64,000 bases of DNA from Nansenia antarctica (GCA_963989245.1 OZ022342.1:39856942-39920941); one strand, 5' to 3'. Counted from the first letter of the stretch, positions 21,496-32,214 are shown. The notes: generated by a model not told the origin, from the letters alone. Program-made: numbers and translations.

Positions 21496-22611
21496 ATGCG
21501 TAAATGGTCTCCTCCTAATGCAGATGGTTGTGAGTGGAATACTGTAAAACAAGTGGTGGTGCCTGTGGGTTATAGACAACATGTGTTATCTGTAGCACAT
21601 GAGAGCCAGTGGTCAGGACATTTAGGTATAACTAAAACTTATCAGCTGATATTGAAACATTTATTTTGGCCCGGACTGAAGGCGGATGTTGCCAAGCACT
21701 GCCGCTGTTGCCATACTTGTCAGATGGCGGGTAAGCCTAATCAATCCATTCCACCCATTCCTGCTATAGGGGAGCCATTTGAACGTGTAATAATTGATTG
21801 TGTTGGACCTTTGCCTAGGACTACAAGTGGAAGTCAGTATTTGGTCACTATTATGTGCGCTGCTACTCGTTTTCCCGAAGCTGTTCCGTTGCGTAACATA
21901 TCAGCCAGCTCAGTGGTGAAAGCTTTAACAAAGTTTTTTTCCACATTCGGTCTTCCTCTTGTTATACAATCTGACCAGGGCACTAACTTTCAGTCTAAGC
22001 TTTTCAAACAAGCCCTAAGAACGTTAGGGGTACGACATGTTGTTTCCAGTGCGTATCATCCTGAGAGTCAGGGTGCATTAGAACGATGGCATCAGACGTT
22101 AAAGGCGATGCTTCGTAAATACTGTCTAGAGAGTGGGATGAGTTGGGATGAGGGAGTGCCATTTATGTTGTTTGCAGCTCGTGAAGCTGTTCAGGAATCT
22201 TTAGGATTCAGTCCCGCGGCACTGGTCTTTGGACATACGCCTCGCGGTCCGCTCAAATCACTGCAGGATAAGTTCCTCTCAGCTGAGCTTAGTGCGGAGC
22301 GGAATGTGTTAGATTACATTAGTCATTTTCGTGAGCGTTTGCATCAGGCTAATACCATTGCAAAAGAGTCTCTGGTTAGTTTGCAAACAGTGATGAAGCG
22401 TCATTATGATCGCACTGCTGTTTTTAGAAAGTTTCATGTAGGTGATAAAGTTTTAGCTCTATTGCCTATTCCAGGCGCTGCGCTGTCGGCGAAATTCTGT
22501 GCTCCGTATGATATTCGTGAGTGTCTTAGTGACACTGATTATGTGATCAGTACTCCCGAGAGACGGAGAAGTACTAGAGTGTGCCATGTGAAAACGCTAT
22601 TACTCCCGTGA
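21496..22611 (+). CDS. Integrase of the Gmr1-type Ty3/gypsy element
   Basis: A 371-residue intact frame that would join element cDNA to chromosomal DNA. It shows the N-terminal HHCC zinc-binding motif (H35, H42, C72, C75), then the DDE core: D101 in VIIDCVGP, D160 in IQSDQGTNF and E196 in GALERWHQTLK, with the canonical 35 residues between the last two. A GPY/F-like C-terminal region follows (FHVGDKVLALLPIPG to CHVKTLLLP). Coding similarity begins upstream of the first methionine (near 21457), so the start is arbitrary and the original was a polyprotein. It follows the protease directly, with no RT between them. Confidence 0.85.
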   Translation: MRKWSPPNADGCEWNTVKQVVVPVGYRQHVLSVAHESQWSGHLGITKTYQLILKHLFWPGLKADVAKHCRCCHTCQMAGKPNQSIPPIPAIGEPFERVIIDCVGPLPRTTSGSQYLVTIMCAATRFPEAVPLRNISASSVVKALTKFFSTFGLPLVIQSDQGTNFQSKLFKQALRTLGVRHVVSSAYHPESQGALERWHQTLKAMLRKYCLESGMSWDEGVPFMLFAAREAVQESLGFSPAALVFGHTPRGPLKSLQDKFLSAELSAERNVLDYISHFRERLHQANTIAKESLVSLQTVMKRHYDRTAVFRKFHVGDKVLALLPIPGAALSAKFCAPYDIRECLSDTDYVISTPERRRSTRVCHVKTLLLP

Positions 22612-22893
22612 GGAATCTAAAATTAGTCAGGAGACATGTAACACTGTCCCTAAGCCGGTAGTCACTGGCAGCTGTGCATTAATTGTGACAGAGACGCTGT
22701 GCGTGACCGATGAGGATTTGATGGCACGTCATTCCTCTAATCAGAGTACTCGATTGGTCAACTCGGAAATGTTAAAAGTGTTGCCCACTCAGTTAACTCA
22801 TTTGTCAGCTGGACAGCAAGTTGAGGTGATGGAGTTGATCAAGCGTTTTCCGTGTATATTTGGTGATGTGCCGAGTCAAACTACTGGTTGTCT
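22612..22893 (+). pseudogene. Start of reverse transcriptase, truncated
   Basis: Downstream of integrase the frame from 22685 reads through LTHLSAGQQVEVMELIKRFP and CIFGDVPSQTT, which resembles the linker just upstream of RT in Ty3/gypsy elements (usually D(V/T)PG-like followed by the RT core). The similarity stops near 22885, where LTR sequence begins. The polymerase core and RNase H are absent. Confidence 0.65.
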
Positions 22894-23528
22894 GTGTCTG
22901 TGTGTTTGTGTGTGTCTCTTTAAAAGCCATAGGAGATGAGTCCAGTCCAGGGGATCCACCCCCCCCCCCCGTGATAATTGCCAATCAACTCCAGCAGTGG
23001 CGAATCAACTCCAGCCAATCAACTCCAGCCGATCAACTCCAAACCAGCCAATCAACTCCAGCCGATCAACTCCAAACCAGCCAATCATCAGAGGCCACAC
23101 CATTGAAAAGACACTGAAAGAAAAGCAGCAGCAGCTGTGTGATTCCCTCACACAGTTCCCACCATTTTTGTTGTACTCCATAGCGGTGGATACTTTGTTA
23201 GAAGATACTTTGTTAGAGGATACTTTGTTAGAAGATACTTTGTTAGAGGATACTGTGTTAGAGATACTTTGTTTAGTTTGTTAGTTCTGTGTGTAGTTGA
23301 TCTTGTTAGTAATACTTTGCGTTTGAAACCTTTTTGTTATTTTTGTTTAAAGAACCATCCTCGAGGTTATTGTTTATTTTAGTTTGAGGCATTTGTTATA
23401 GTTCCAATTCTGTTTTTATCTTTACCATTAAGACTTTAAATTGTCATTGCCGTAATAAATATATTTATTACTGAAACACCTGTAATATGTGTTACTTCTT
23501 CTTCTCCCTAGCGAACTAGAACGTAACA
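22885..23528 (+). repeat. 3' LTR of the Gmr1-type element, 5'-truncated
   Basis: Starts within the LTR (TTGTCTGTGTCTGTGTG), continues past GGATCCA into a C-run, two 33-bp repeats (22993-23082), a 15-bp repeat (GATACTTTGTTAGAA, about 23187-23265), an AATAAA at about 23455 and the terminal CGTAACA next to the AAGAA duplication. Compared with the 5' LTR it lacks the first ~21 bases. Confidence 0.7.
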
Positions 23529-23533
23529 AAGAA

Positions 23534-23595
23534 CCACAGCCAAAGATTTGTATTATTGTGTACTGTAAAATAAATTCTGATTCTGATTCAAGACT
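23534..23595 (+). mobile_element. LINE 3' tail with GATTCT repeats
   Basis: GTACTGTAAAATAAATTCTG followed by two ATTCTGATTCTG-like units looks like the tail of a truncated non-LTR element. The Gmr1-type element appears to have inserted into or next to it. Confidence 0.4.
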
Positions 23596-24098
23596 TTTTT
23601 GTATCATTAAAAGAATAATAGTTACAACAACCATAAAGCCTCCATAATGATAAGCTGGCTAATTAGCTTAGGTTATACCTTGCTAGGTAATAATGTTAGC
23701 TATAGCTATCTGACCCAGTGACTAACACTGACAGATATTGACAGCTGACAGTCAATCTAGAGGGGGAGTGGTTGGGGGTGGGGTTAACCAGACATTGTTA
23801 CCGCCCATTACCTGGCTGTGTGAAGGTGAGAAAAAACAAAATCTTTGAAGGGCATTTTCTCTGCTTAGTGATTTCAGGTGTAGCAACTTTCAAATACTCA
23901 TGTCGTCTTCAATTTGTTTCCGATTTCAATGTATGATGCATCATTTGAAAGCTTACAATCTGTAGTTTAAGCACATGTAAAAAACAGAAAAATGTATTTG
24001 CCCTCAGGTAGCTCTTTTCATTGTCTTGTGTCACATATAGAAACAGTGTAGCAGCAGGGTAGAAGCTAGGTAAAGGGGTACGCAAGCCAGTCTAGAGC

Positions 24099-24205
24099 TG
24101 CGTTCGTAAATTCGCTCTAAGAGCGCCGGTGGGCACACTGGGCCCAACGTCATAGAAGTATTCCATGACTGGTGATCAGATTTCCGGAGCGAATTTACGA
24201 ACGCA
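24099..24205. mobile_element. 107-bp foldback MITE
   Basis: Terminal repeats TGCGTTCGTAAATTCGCT and AGCGAATTTACGAACGCA are perfect inverses over 18 bases. Flanks GTCTAGAGC (24090-24098) and GTCTAGGGC (24206-24214) form a 9-bp near-perfect duplication. A 9-bp duplication fits Mutator-like elements better than hAT, but the superfamily is not certain. Confidence 0.8.
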
Positions 24206-24889
24206 GTCTAGGGCTAAACTACTCGCAGACTCGTACACGAAACTTGAAGTTTTAAAGTACCCACTCAATATAATAAACAACAGTTTAACGATCACTAAAT
24301 ACTTAGAATTTGTGATTTGGATTCACTATTCTCGTTTGCCTTAGGCTACTGGTAAGAGAGACTTGTGTAAATACTTTCGTTTTGGGACGTGTTCCTGTTT
24401 AGTGCTGTGTGGTCATCTAATTATGTGTACTTATGTGTTTCTAGCATGTCGATGTTCTATCAGCATGTTATGTTATAAAAATGAAGAAGATGAATGGCTG
24501 AGACAGTGGGGGAAACCAAATACGACATCTAAAGTCTATAATGATTATATTTCAAAACAAGGCTTCCCTTTAACTCCCCGAGGGCTACGACTATTACTAT
24601 CGTTGGGTTTATTTGCAAGGACCTTTGCCTGTACAGTGTTGTGGAAAACGAAGATTTCTGCCGAATGCTGCTAACACTGGAACCACGTTATGAAATACCA
24701 GTTAAGACAGATATCGTGATGTATCGTTGATGAACTGTCTTACAATGTATCGATTATCGCAGAATCGATGTACCGCGATACTATCGATACGAGGGGCAAA
24801 ATATCGTACGGTTATCGATACGTGAGTTACCTTGCAATTCCCATGCCTAATATGTATCTATTCTTGCCATTTGTAAAAAAATAAACATG

Positions 24890-24982
24890 TTATTTTGTGT
24901 TTCTTTTAATGCTGTATGTAAAGCACTTTGAATTGCCCCTGTTTTATGAAATGTGCTATACAAATAAACTTGCCTTGCCTTG
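24890..24982 (+). mobile_element. L2-type LINE 3' tail
   Basis: GTAAAGCACTTTGAATTGCC, then TGTGCTATACAAATAAACTTG and TTGCCTTGCCTT is the familiar 3' end of fish L2-type LINEs and their dependent SINEs. No coding part is attached. Confidence 0.65.
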
Positions 24983-25148
24983 AACACCAATAACCACGCA
25001 TATATTTAATGCTGGTGAACACCAAAAACCACACATATATTTAAGACTGGTTAACACCAATAACCACACATATATTTAATACTGATGAACACCAATAACC
25101 ACACATATATGTAATACTGGTGAACACCAATAACCACACATATATTTC
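24983..25148. repeat. ~36-bp minisatellite, second array
   Basis: About 4.5 units of TGAACACCAATAACCACACA followed by TATATTTAATACTGG, the same family as at 11985-12111 and 16799-16856, in the same orientation. Confidence 0.9.
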
Positions 25149-27504
25149 GGTATGATAACCTTAGGGTTTGACACCGTGATATCGCTCGTCAGTCAAAGTA
25201 TGACCAGAGATATGTTAATAATTATGTGATCCATGCCTCACCCCCTTAACTACTTATTAGTTAAGGTTACAATTTAGGAAGGGTAAGATGAACCTAGATA
25301 GTGTATGTTCACTAGAAGCAACCTCTACCTCTAGTTTGTGTTTAGTTGGGTTCTTAAGGAAAGCAATCCATTGTAGGAGTGACGGCAATAACAGGACGAT
25401 GTAGTCGTTTTGCCGGTAGAAAAACAATCATGTGCGCTTTATTCTCACTCTCTGCATGCGTACTGACAACAACCACATTCATTCATCTCTGTCCCACTTA
25501 TATCCCGTCATATCACCCGCTAAGCAGCCTGGGTGATTGAGTAAACACAAACATATAACAGTGCTTTGTACAAGGCTGGAAAGCCGTGAATTATGAATAC
25601 TTTGCTCGCTAACGAGCGGTCACTACACCATTATGTTTTTCCAGCTGAGGCAGATTACTCTTTGACTGCTTCTGACATTTACCATATGCATTTCATACTG
25701 ACCTGGAAATGAACGGCACCTCAGTGGGGCCCCTGCACGTCTCCCCCCCTGACCTTTCATTCCTGCATTATTTAACACACACAAATCCTGCACACACACC
25801 ACCGAGAACACTGGGAAATGGTATTGACAGAGACGTATGGGTGATAACGTGCATAATTGAGGGGCTTGGAAATGAGTAATTTCCTTGGTCGGGTGTGTGC
25901 GTGTGTGGCACACAACCCTTGTTCCCCCGTCTCCGTTGTTGTGGGAATAGGAAACCTCTGTGTTAATTATGACCTGATATCATTGCTGGTAAAAACTAAA
26001 ACAACCCCTTCACAATTTCACTCCAATCCACTATTAATTGCAAAAAGTGATAGAGTGATCACTTCCATCTGTAAAGGATGTTATTGGAAAGTTTTGGGAG
26101 ATTAAAGATAAAATAATACATTAATGAAGCTGTACGGGTTGGTAAAGGGAGCATGCGAGGTCAAGGTCACCCGCTCGGACTGCTGTGCACATCAACAGAT
26201 CTTTAAAAAGCCTTTGCAGGAAACACATCAATATGACCATTGATCATGTGCTGCCTTCTGCCATAGACTTCGGTGTGAGCACTCACTGGCCTTGTCATTG
26301 ACTTACAGGGGAACACCAACACGTTTTAGGAACAACAACAACTTCCCATAAATATCATTGGTGTTCCCCTTTAATGAAATCCACCACATCATAAAACAAA
26401 CATGTATTTTGACATGACAGGTCATGAATGTTTGTTGTACCTTAAGAGAGGTGTCACTGTATGCCCTACCACACTGCCGTTTCCATGTCATAAAGACACA
26501 CTCATACAGTCTTCCTGAAAACATGCAGCAGAAAAAACCATAATGAAAGTTTGTCACCCACCTGAGGTGGATATTGTATTCTATGTTGTTTCTCACAATA
26601 TCGGACACATAATCATTTAACATAGATTTGGATAGTGTTTGTGATCATTAATTTCAGTTTTCAATGATTCAATGTTAATGCTCACTCTTCTTCTTGCAGA
26701 AGTATTGCTACCACCACCTCTGCAATTTACATAGTCTACACTTAATGAGGCAGAATAGTTATGATTCCTAATAGATTTGTTTTATTTCAGATTATCATTT
26801 GTCCAAGTATCTTCCAGACATATCATAACATTCAGGACACTAAAATGACTGTAGACAACTAAAAAATATCACTCATTAGAAGCCTCAAATATGTTTATTT
26901 ATTAGTATTCATCACCTAACACAGAGCATAGCGTCCTCTCATTGGCAGCACTTTGATGGTTATCTGAAAAGTGTCACTGGGGGTGATGGTGGAGTGGCAA
27001 CAAAAAAAGCAATTTAATAATTAACAAGAGTTTACAAGAAGACCAAAGAAAATAAATGACGGTGGCGTGAGGGAGGACAATGAGTCGACATTAACAATCA
27101 GGTCTGCCGGTGACTAACGAGCTCGCCCGCAACGTTTTAATTAGCAGTTCAGTCGACGGCAGAGTGATTAATGAACACAATTTGATTTCAGCTTTGCTCT
27201 GAATTAATAACAAATTGAATTGGAATTAAATCAGTTTTCTAGCCCCCTTGCGCAGTGCAGAGTCATGGTAAATACAAATCCTACAAGCAATGTACCACAG
27301 ATATGAAAGGTAATATAATTCAACTTTAGTTTTTGATTCCATGCTAAGTGTCATTGTTAACCTCATCCCAGTCACTAGACTAATGAGGGCCCAGATCTGG
27401 TACACATCTCTTTTCTACCAGCATCCAGATGTGTCCCAAGTACAGACCCCGGGCCAGAAGGCAGGGCCAGCTCTGGATGCCATTTCTGAGCCTTATCTTT
27501 GCCA
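25149..27504. other. Non-coding stretch, one small foldback
   Basis: No coding region was recognised. At 26307-26370 the ends AGGGGAACACCAA and TTGGTGTTCCCCT (one offset base) form a 64-bp foldback, possibly a tiny MITE. The sequence at 27100-27260 is less repetitive in character and could be conserved non-coding DNA, but nothing in it proves that. Confidence 0.4.
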
Positions 27505-27508
27505 TTAA

Positions 27509-28745
27509 CACTAGAACCGCCAGAGGGCGCCGTATACCTAAAACCGCCAACGGGTCAAATTGACGTCTGTGCCTGGCTACGGCATTTCTAGTATCCGAGC
27601 CTACAAGAAAATGTACTCTGTCATTGTATTAAGGCATTGTGTTCACAAATGAATATTTCAAGTCATAAAATGATGTTGGTCCTCTTGTTTTATAATTTAA
27701 GTATCTTTGACAACACTCATCGCTTTGCCTGTACGGCAATGTAAATCAGTCAAAAATAACACTGGAAATGGGTAGGCTATTAGAAGAATATTTGGGTGGT
27801 GTGATAGGCGTAAAACGTCATTCACCACATAAAAAGACTAAATTAACAAAGTACCTACCCCAAATGGACCATAATAACCACAGCATCGGCCTATGTTGCA
27901 ACAGAATGTGACGAAAGAAAGCGCGCCTCCTGGGATGTCTCAGTCGCTGAGCTGAAGGCATTTATTGCTCTGCTATATGTGAGGGGTGCATACTGCCGGA
28001 AAAAACATTGAAATTGAACGTTTCTGGTCGGAGAAATGGGGAAATGCCTTTTTCAACTCCACATTATCTCAGAACCGGTTTCGGGAGATCATGCGCTTTC
28101 TGCGCTTTGACAGGAAGGAGACCCGACGCTCCCGGTTGACCACCGACAGGTTTGCGCTCATGGCTGAAGTGTGGGAGAGATTCAGACAAAACTGCATCTC
28201 ATGCTACAAGCCAGGGCAGGACATCACCGTGGACGAACAGCTGTTCACGACGAAAACAAGGTGCCGGTTCACGCAATATATGCCCAACAAGCCAGATCAA
28301 TTTGGAATTAAGTTTTGGCTGGCAGCAGATGTTGAGAGCAAATACCTGCTGAATGGCTTCCCATACCTGGGTAAGGATACAAGCAGACCAGCCACGCAGT
28401 CCCTCTGAGAGAATGAGTAGACTTTGAATCATATCATTGTAATTGCTAGGCAACGACATAAACAATGCAATGCCGCGTAGAGGGACTATTGTTTGTGCCG
28501 TTGCCTATAGCGGTTATAATGCATTTTTATATGTGGGTCGATTTGACGTTGTGGCGGTTATAGGTATAAATGCCTGTATTTTTTATTTAGATGTATCTAT
28601 ACCATATTTAATAATAGGAAGTGCAACACAACACAATTTTAGGAAAAGTCAAAGACGGGGGGGACTTCAATATTTTATTAAAACATAGTTATGTACAATT
28701 GAAAAAAAATACTTGGGTCAAATTGACGTCATGGCGGTTCTAGTG
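27509..28745 (+). mobile_element. piggyBac-type element, 1.24 kb, internally degraded
   Basis: Ends CACTAGAACCGCCA and TGGCGGTTCTAGTG are perfect inverted repeats flanked by TTAA on both sides (27505-27508 and 28746-28749), the piggyBac signature. A second inward block, GGGTCAAATTGACGTC, occurs near both ends. The interior encodes only part of a transposase. Confidence 0.92.
27905..28408 (+). pseudogene. piggyBac transposase, N-terminal part only
   Basis: A reading from about 27905 (RASWDVSVAELKAFIALLYV) passes through a frameshift near 27990 into the frame 27986-28408: ERFWSEKWGNAFFNSTLSQ, MRFLRFD, DITVDEQLF and PDQFGIKFWLAAD. VDEQ carries the first catalytic aspartate of the DDD triad. The remaining catalytic region and the C-terminal zinc-binding part are missing, and the frame ends in TGA at 28406-28408. 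Sequence up to 28745 is non-coding apart from the terminal repeat. The protein cannot be active, though intact ends might allow mobilisation by a related transposase. Confidence 0.85.
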
Positions 28746-28749
28746 TTAA

Positions 28750-28781
28750 AAAACAAGCTGCAACGTGCTATACAAATAAAA

Positions 28782-28812
<31 letters not shown>
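28750..28812 (+). mobile_element. L2-like LINE/SINE 3' tail with (ATT)n
   Basis: GTGCTATACAAATAAAAGTT followed by about ten ATT units is a typical L2-type 3' tail. It directly adjoins the piggyBac right end. Confidence 0.6.
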
Positions 28813-28813
<1 letters not shown>

Positions 28814-29228
28814 AGGAAGATTGCCAATAAAAACCGTAAGCTTCTGAAAGGTGATTTGTTTGGTACTAGATTGCAAAAAACATCCGTTTCAAGTGTTTGA
28901 GTAAAGCAAAATGTTCCAGCTTCCCTCCTCTAGCTCACATCATTTGTGTGGCCCTTCTAAAATATTGTGTGCACAAAGCCACTGATTATTCCTCATTACT
29001 TATTGGCCAAGGTACATTTTTGTGTTCTTTTATATAGAATAAAAAAGGTTTAGTCACTGCACCAGTTAGCTCCCCTGTTCATTCAATCTAAACAGGCCCA
29101 TGCTCCAGGATAAGCTGGGGAACAGCCAAGATGAAATTGATTTGAAGTGGCTCAACGTATATGAAAGATTGATTCCTTGCATTTGTCGCTGCCCCAATAC
29201 ACCCCCTGCTAAGCCCAAACGTGTGCGT

Positions 29229-29263
<35 letters not shown>

Positions 29264-30588
29264 CTCCTCAAGGTCACCCAAGCCTCACAATTCTAAGGAA
29301 AAAGGTAGTTGCACTATATGCTTGAGAGAGAGAGAGGTTACAGATATTGGGCAACAGTCAGTGAGAGCGTGAACAGGTTTCCAGAAAGATTTGTGTTATA
29401 TTTGAATGGTCCATATCGAAGGTGCCTCTTTTAGCGGAGAAGTTATTACACGTTACTCTGCTAGACCTCCGGAGAGAGAGCTGCACAGTGTTCTGAATCA
29501 AACTGTTGTAGGGAAAGGAAATACCCAACAGTTAGATTATATAATGGTGGAGAGAAAGATGTACAGTCACAGAGAACCTAAAAAGAGTTGTATCAGTGGT
29601 GGTTGTTGCCTTATTTCTATTCTAGCATACTGGATGACTGTCATTCATATTCCATTCATCCATCTCAATGTAACCTCGATAGTTTTAGGGTATTTCCATA
29701 CCCACCCCTGGCATGATACTTTTTTTTCCACCCAGTACCCACCATGAGTCTGCTACAACCTATCCTACGCATTCATGTTTATAAGGGAGGTGCACAGGAG
29801 GATAGTTACATTAGAGTAATCAAGGTGACAGCGACACATTCAATTCCGCCTTGCACACTCTTGCCTGCATCTAGCTGATCTGATCACTCACCCACACAGT
29901 TGGCTTTCGTATCCGCCTCTCACAGCATCACTCTGATTGTTGTATCATTCCTCCTAGCTCCTTCTCACTCTCCTCCTTCTACCTTTTCCCTGCGCCTAGA
30001 TGCTTCAGTGTACAGCTAACTGTAACCAGGTGCAAAAAGCGCCCCAAGATAATTCTTCATACAACATATAACCAGTTACATATAACCAATAATTGCTACA
30101 CGGCCTACGTTGTATCATAACGATAGTTAAGAAACCAGAACTAGCATGCTTAACCAACAATTCCAATCCATGTTTACAATCATGGATCAATAAGCAGTTT
30201 AGTAGTTACATCGGTCTTCGCCATGGCTATAAATGAATAAAACCGAAAGCTTACCTTGATTCGGACAAGTAGCAGTGTTGGATAGCCTAACCAGCTAGCT
30301 GACATAAAAAGAGCATTTCTTGTTCGACTCACGTTGCTAAATTTGCTGCATTAGCTAAAAAAGTGAACGGTAAAAGAAAATACAAGCTTGCTCTCTCTCT
30401 CTCTGTCTGTCTGCTCCTTTTCCTAATTCCTGTTTGACATTCATTTCTTCAAAACCTTTCAGCTTTTGTCTTTCACCCTTGTTAGTCAACTACTCTGTGA
30501 GCTTGTGTCACAGGTGTCACAGGTGAGACCCTTAAGTCCACCCAACACAGTTGACCATCTCTCTGCATCCCACTCCACACCGAAGACC
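28813..30588. other. Non-coding stretch with a (CA)n tract
   Basis: No recognisable gene. A (CA)n run lies at 29231-29259. The open frame 29406-29747 (113 codons) has no domain I recognise and no supporting context. Confidence 0.4.
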
Positions 30589-31096
30589 AGGGGCCGGTTG
30601 CATAAAGATAGACCCAGTCTTAGACTTAGATCTCACTTCAAGTCAGTCTTGCTATAGACTCTAACATTTTCCTGTTGCATAAAGCTAGCCTATGAGTGAC
30701 TAAAGTAAGAGTGACTTAGATAGCCTGTCACGCAATGCATAGAGATATGAGAGATAAACTCTCTTTTTCAGCATTCTCTTCTGCTGAAAACGTGTGTATA
30801 TTGGAGGAATATAATGTGGAGAAAAGTATACTGCTTAGCAGTTTTAACCAGTGAAGTAGTTTACAGAGCTGGAGTTATAGTGTTAGTTAGCTACTAGCCC
30901 TGACTCGTTCCCATAGCAACACAGCTCTTAAATCAAGCTTAGCCAGAGGGGAATGTGGCTAACTTTCTAACCTCAAAATGAGTCAGTCTTGTTTTTTATG
31001 CAACAGGCAGTCTTAATTAGACTGGTCTAACCTGAGAATATAAAACTAGTCTAAGGCGTAGACCAGTCTTAATCTATGTTTATGCAACTGTTCCCT
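30589..31096. mobile_element. MITE with degenerate terminal inverted repeats, 508 bp
   Basis: The left end reads AGGGGCCGGTTGCATAAAGA and the inverted right end reads AGGGAACAGTTGCATAAACA. Subterminal CCAGTCTTAGACT-type motifs recur on both sides, giving internal inverted repeats. No target duplication could be defined. It may belong to the Harbinger group, judging by the G-rich start. Immediately after it GGGGGGTATTCCATCAACGC may be the left end of another such element. Confidence 0.6.
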
Positions 31097-31390
31097 GGGG
31101 GGTATTCCATCAACGCTGATAAAGGGAAGTCTCGGCTTGTTTTGATAATTCGCGATCATTTCATTCTGAGTTCCGTTCCCTGAATGTGGCTGAAAGAAAC
31201 CGCTGTTGAGTTACCATGGCAATTTATGCTTCAGAACTAACCTGGTACCTACCAGGTTAACTGTCAAGATTTTTGGAAACATACTATCAGACCTTTTTAG
31301 ATAAATTGATAGTGTGATAGAGATGTAGATAGATAGATAGATAGAAAAAGGTGTAAATAGATAAATGTATCAGCTTGCATCAGAAACATG

Positions 31391-31560
31391 TAGTGTGGGA
31401 TGTTTGGCGCATGGGTTAAAGCAGCCAGCTAGCAACCAGAAGGTTGCTGGTTCGGTACTTGCCTCAGGAGAGAGTGGTTGACTTTAACTTTATGTTTTTT
31501 TGGGGGGTATTTAACAGAAGCCTTCATGGAAATCGATTAACATTAAATACATCTGTCTAA
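31391..31560 (+). mobile_element. tRNA-derived SINE relic
   Basis: TGGCGCATGGGTTAAAGCAG resembles a pol III A box region and GGTTGCTGGTTCGGTACTTG a degenerate B box. The end contains AAATACATCTGTCTAAGTAA, similar to the common fish SINE/LINE tail (usually ...GTCTGCTAAATGA). Both promoter boxes deviate from consensus. Confidence 0.55.
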
Positions 31561-31737
31561 GTAAGTGAATCATCTATTCATCAGTAATCATAAGAAATAG
31601 TAATCCAAATTCAGGTGCCAGTTATAATTCTAGAAGAACATATTTACTAGTCAGAAAGGCTTCAAACACCAGTAGTGTTAGTAGTTATGTCAGTTCTCGT
31701 AAATTAGCCTACACCATCATTTTAAACATACATTTTT

Positions 31738-31885
31738 AGATTAGATTAGATTAGTATAAGCATCAGACAACAAAGTGCAGTAAAAAGTGTATGTCAGAAG
31801 CGAGATTCGAACCCCCGTCTTAAAAGAACACTATGATCTGACAGCATAGTGGCATAATACCACTCTGCCATCCTAATGATCTGAA
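31738..31885 (-). mobile_element. tRNA-derived SINE on the minus strand
   Basis: Minus-strand reading: GATGGCAGAGTGGTATTATG (A box region), GGGGGTTCGAATCTCGCTTC (B box GGTTCGAATCT), then TTTTTAC and a tail of TAATC repeats at about 31738-31752. The box spacing and the pentamer tail fit a SINE rather than a working tRNA gene, since the acceptor ends do not pair. Confidence 0.6.
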
Positions 31886-32214
31886 ATGCATAGCTTGCTT
31901 CTGATATAACCACAGTAGTGAATGTTCATTTATAAAAAATAAAAAAAAGTAAGTAGGGGCTAGTATGACGCATTCAATCTGTCAGCAATTTTTTGTTGCG
32001 CTTTTTTACTTCTTAGTGTTCATCTTCATTAAGCTCCATAAGCAGAGCGCTGCACTGTCATTTTCCAGTCATAGTATCTTCTTTTCGACAATCGGCTGTT
32101 CTGGGCTGCTTATTACTCTGTGCGCACACCCAAAGTTAACATTTTCAAGCCTGAACTGAGTTATCATTGACAAGACAAACCTGAATTGGATTATTGGAAG
32201 GAGTTTTTGGATTC

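Larger units (their letters stand above)
19407..23528 (+). mobile_element. Gmr1-type Ty3/gypsy retrotransposon, internally deleted
   Basis: The element starts TGTGACGG and ends CGTAACA and is flanked by the 5-bp duplication AAGAA (19402-19406 and 23529-23533). Coding order on the + strand is gag, protease, integrase, then the beginning of a reverse transcriptase. In ordinary Ty3/gypsy elements integrase follows RT and RNase H; integrase before RT is the defining feature of Gmr1-like elements. A shared stretch (TGGTTGTCTGTGTCTG through GGGGATCCA) occurs at 19428-19501 and 22885-22959, marking the two LTRs, both truncated. RT, RNase H and most of the 5' LTR are missing. Confidence 0.8.
17306..24849. 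mobile_element. 7.5-kb hAT-like element carrying nested insertions
   Basis: The left end reads TAGGGGTAGGACAAAATATTG and the right end, inverted, reads TAGGCATGGGAATTGC: short, degenerate inverted repeats. The 8-bp sequence ATATGTAT flanks both ends (17298-17305 and 24850-24857). Subterminal ATCGATA-rich blocks occur on both sides (17330-17380 and 24706-24825). No hAT transposase was recognised; the interior is filled by a hairpin, a duplicated AT-rich segment, a Gmr1-type retrotransposon, a LINE tail and a MITE. The left duplication overlaps an (AT)n tract, which weakens it somewhat. Confidence 0.7.

Noticed and set aside
24363..24674. 103-codon forward open frame (contains NEEDEWLRQWGKPNTTSKVY)
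   Set aside because: The composition looks somewhat protein-like and it lies inside the hAT-like element, but I recognise no domain and cannot support a gene call.
29406..29747. 113-codon forward open frame
   Set aside because: No recognisable domain, no splice or conservation evidence, and length within chance expectation for this amount of sequence.
31738..31885. Possible genuine tRNA gene on the minus strand
   Set aside because: A good B box and an A-box-like region are present, but acceptor arms do not pair and a TAATC-repeat tail follows, so a SINE explains it better.
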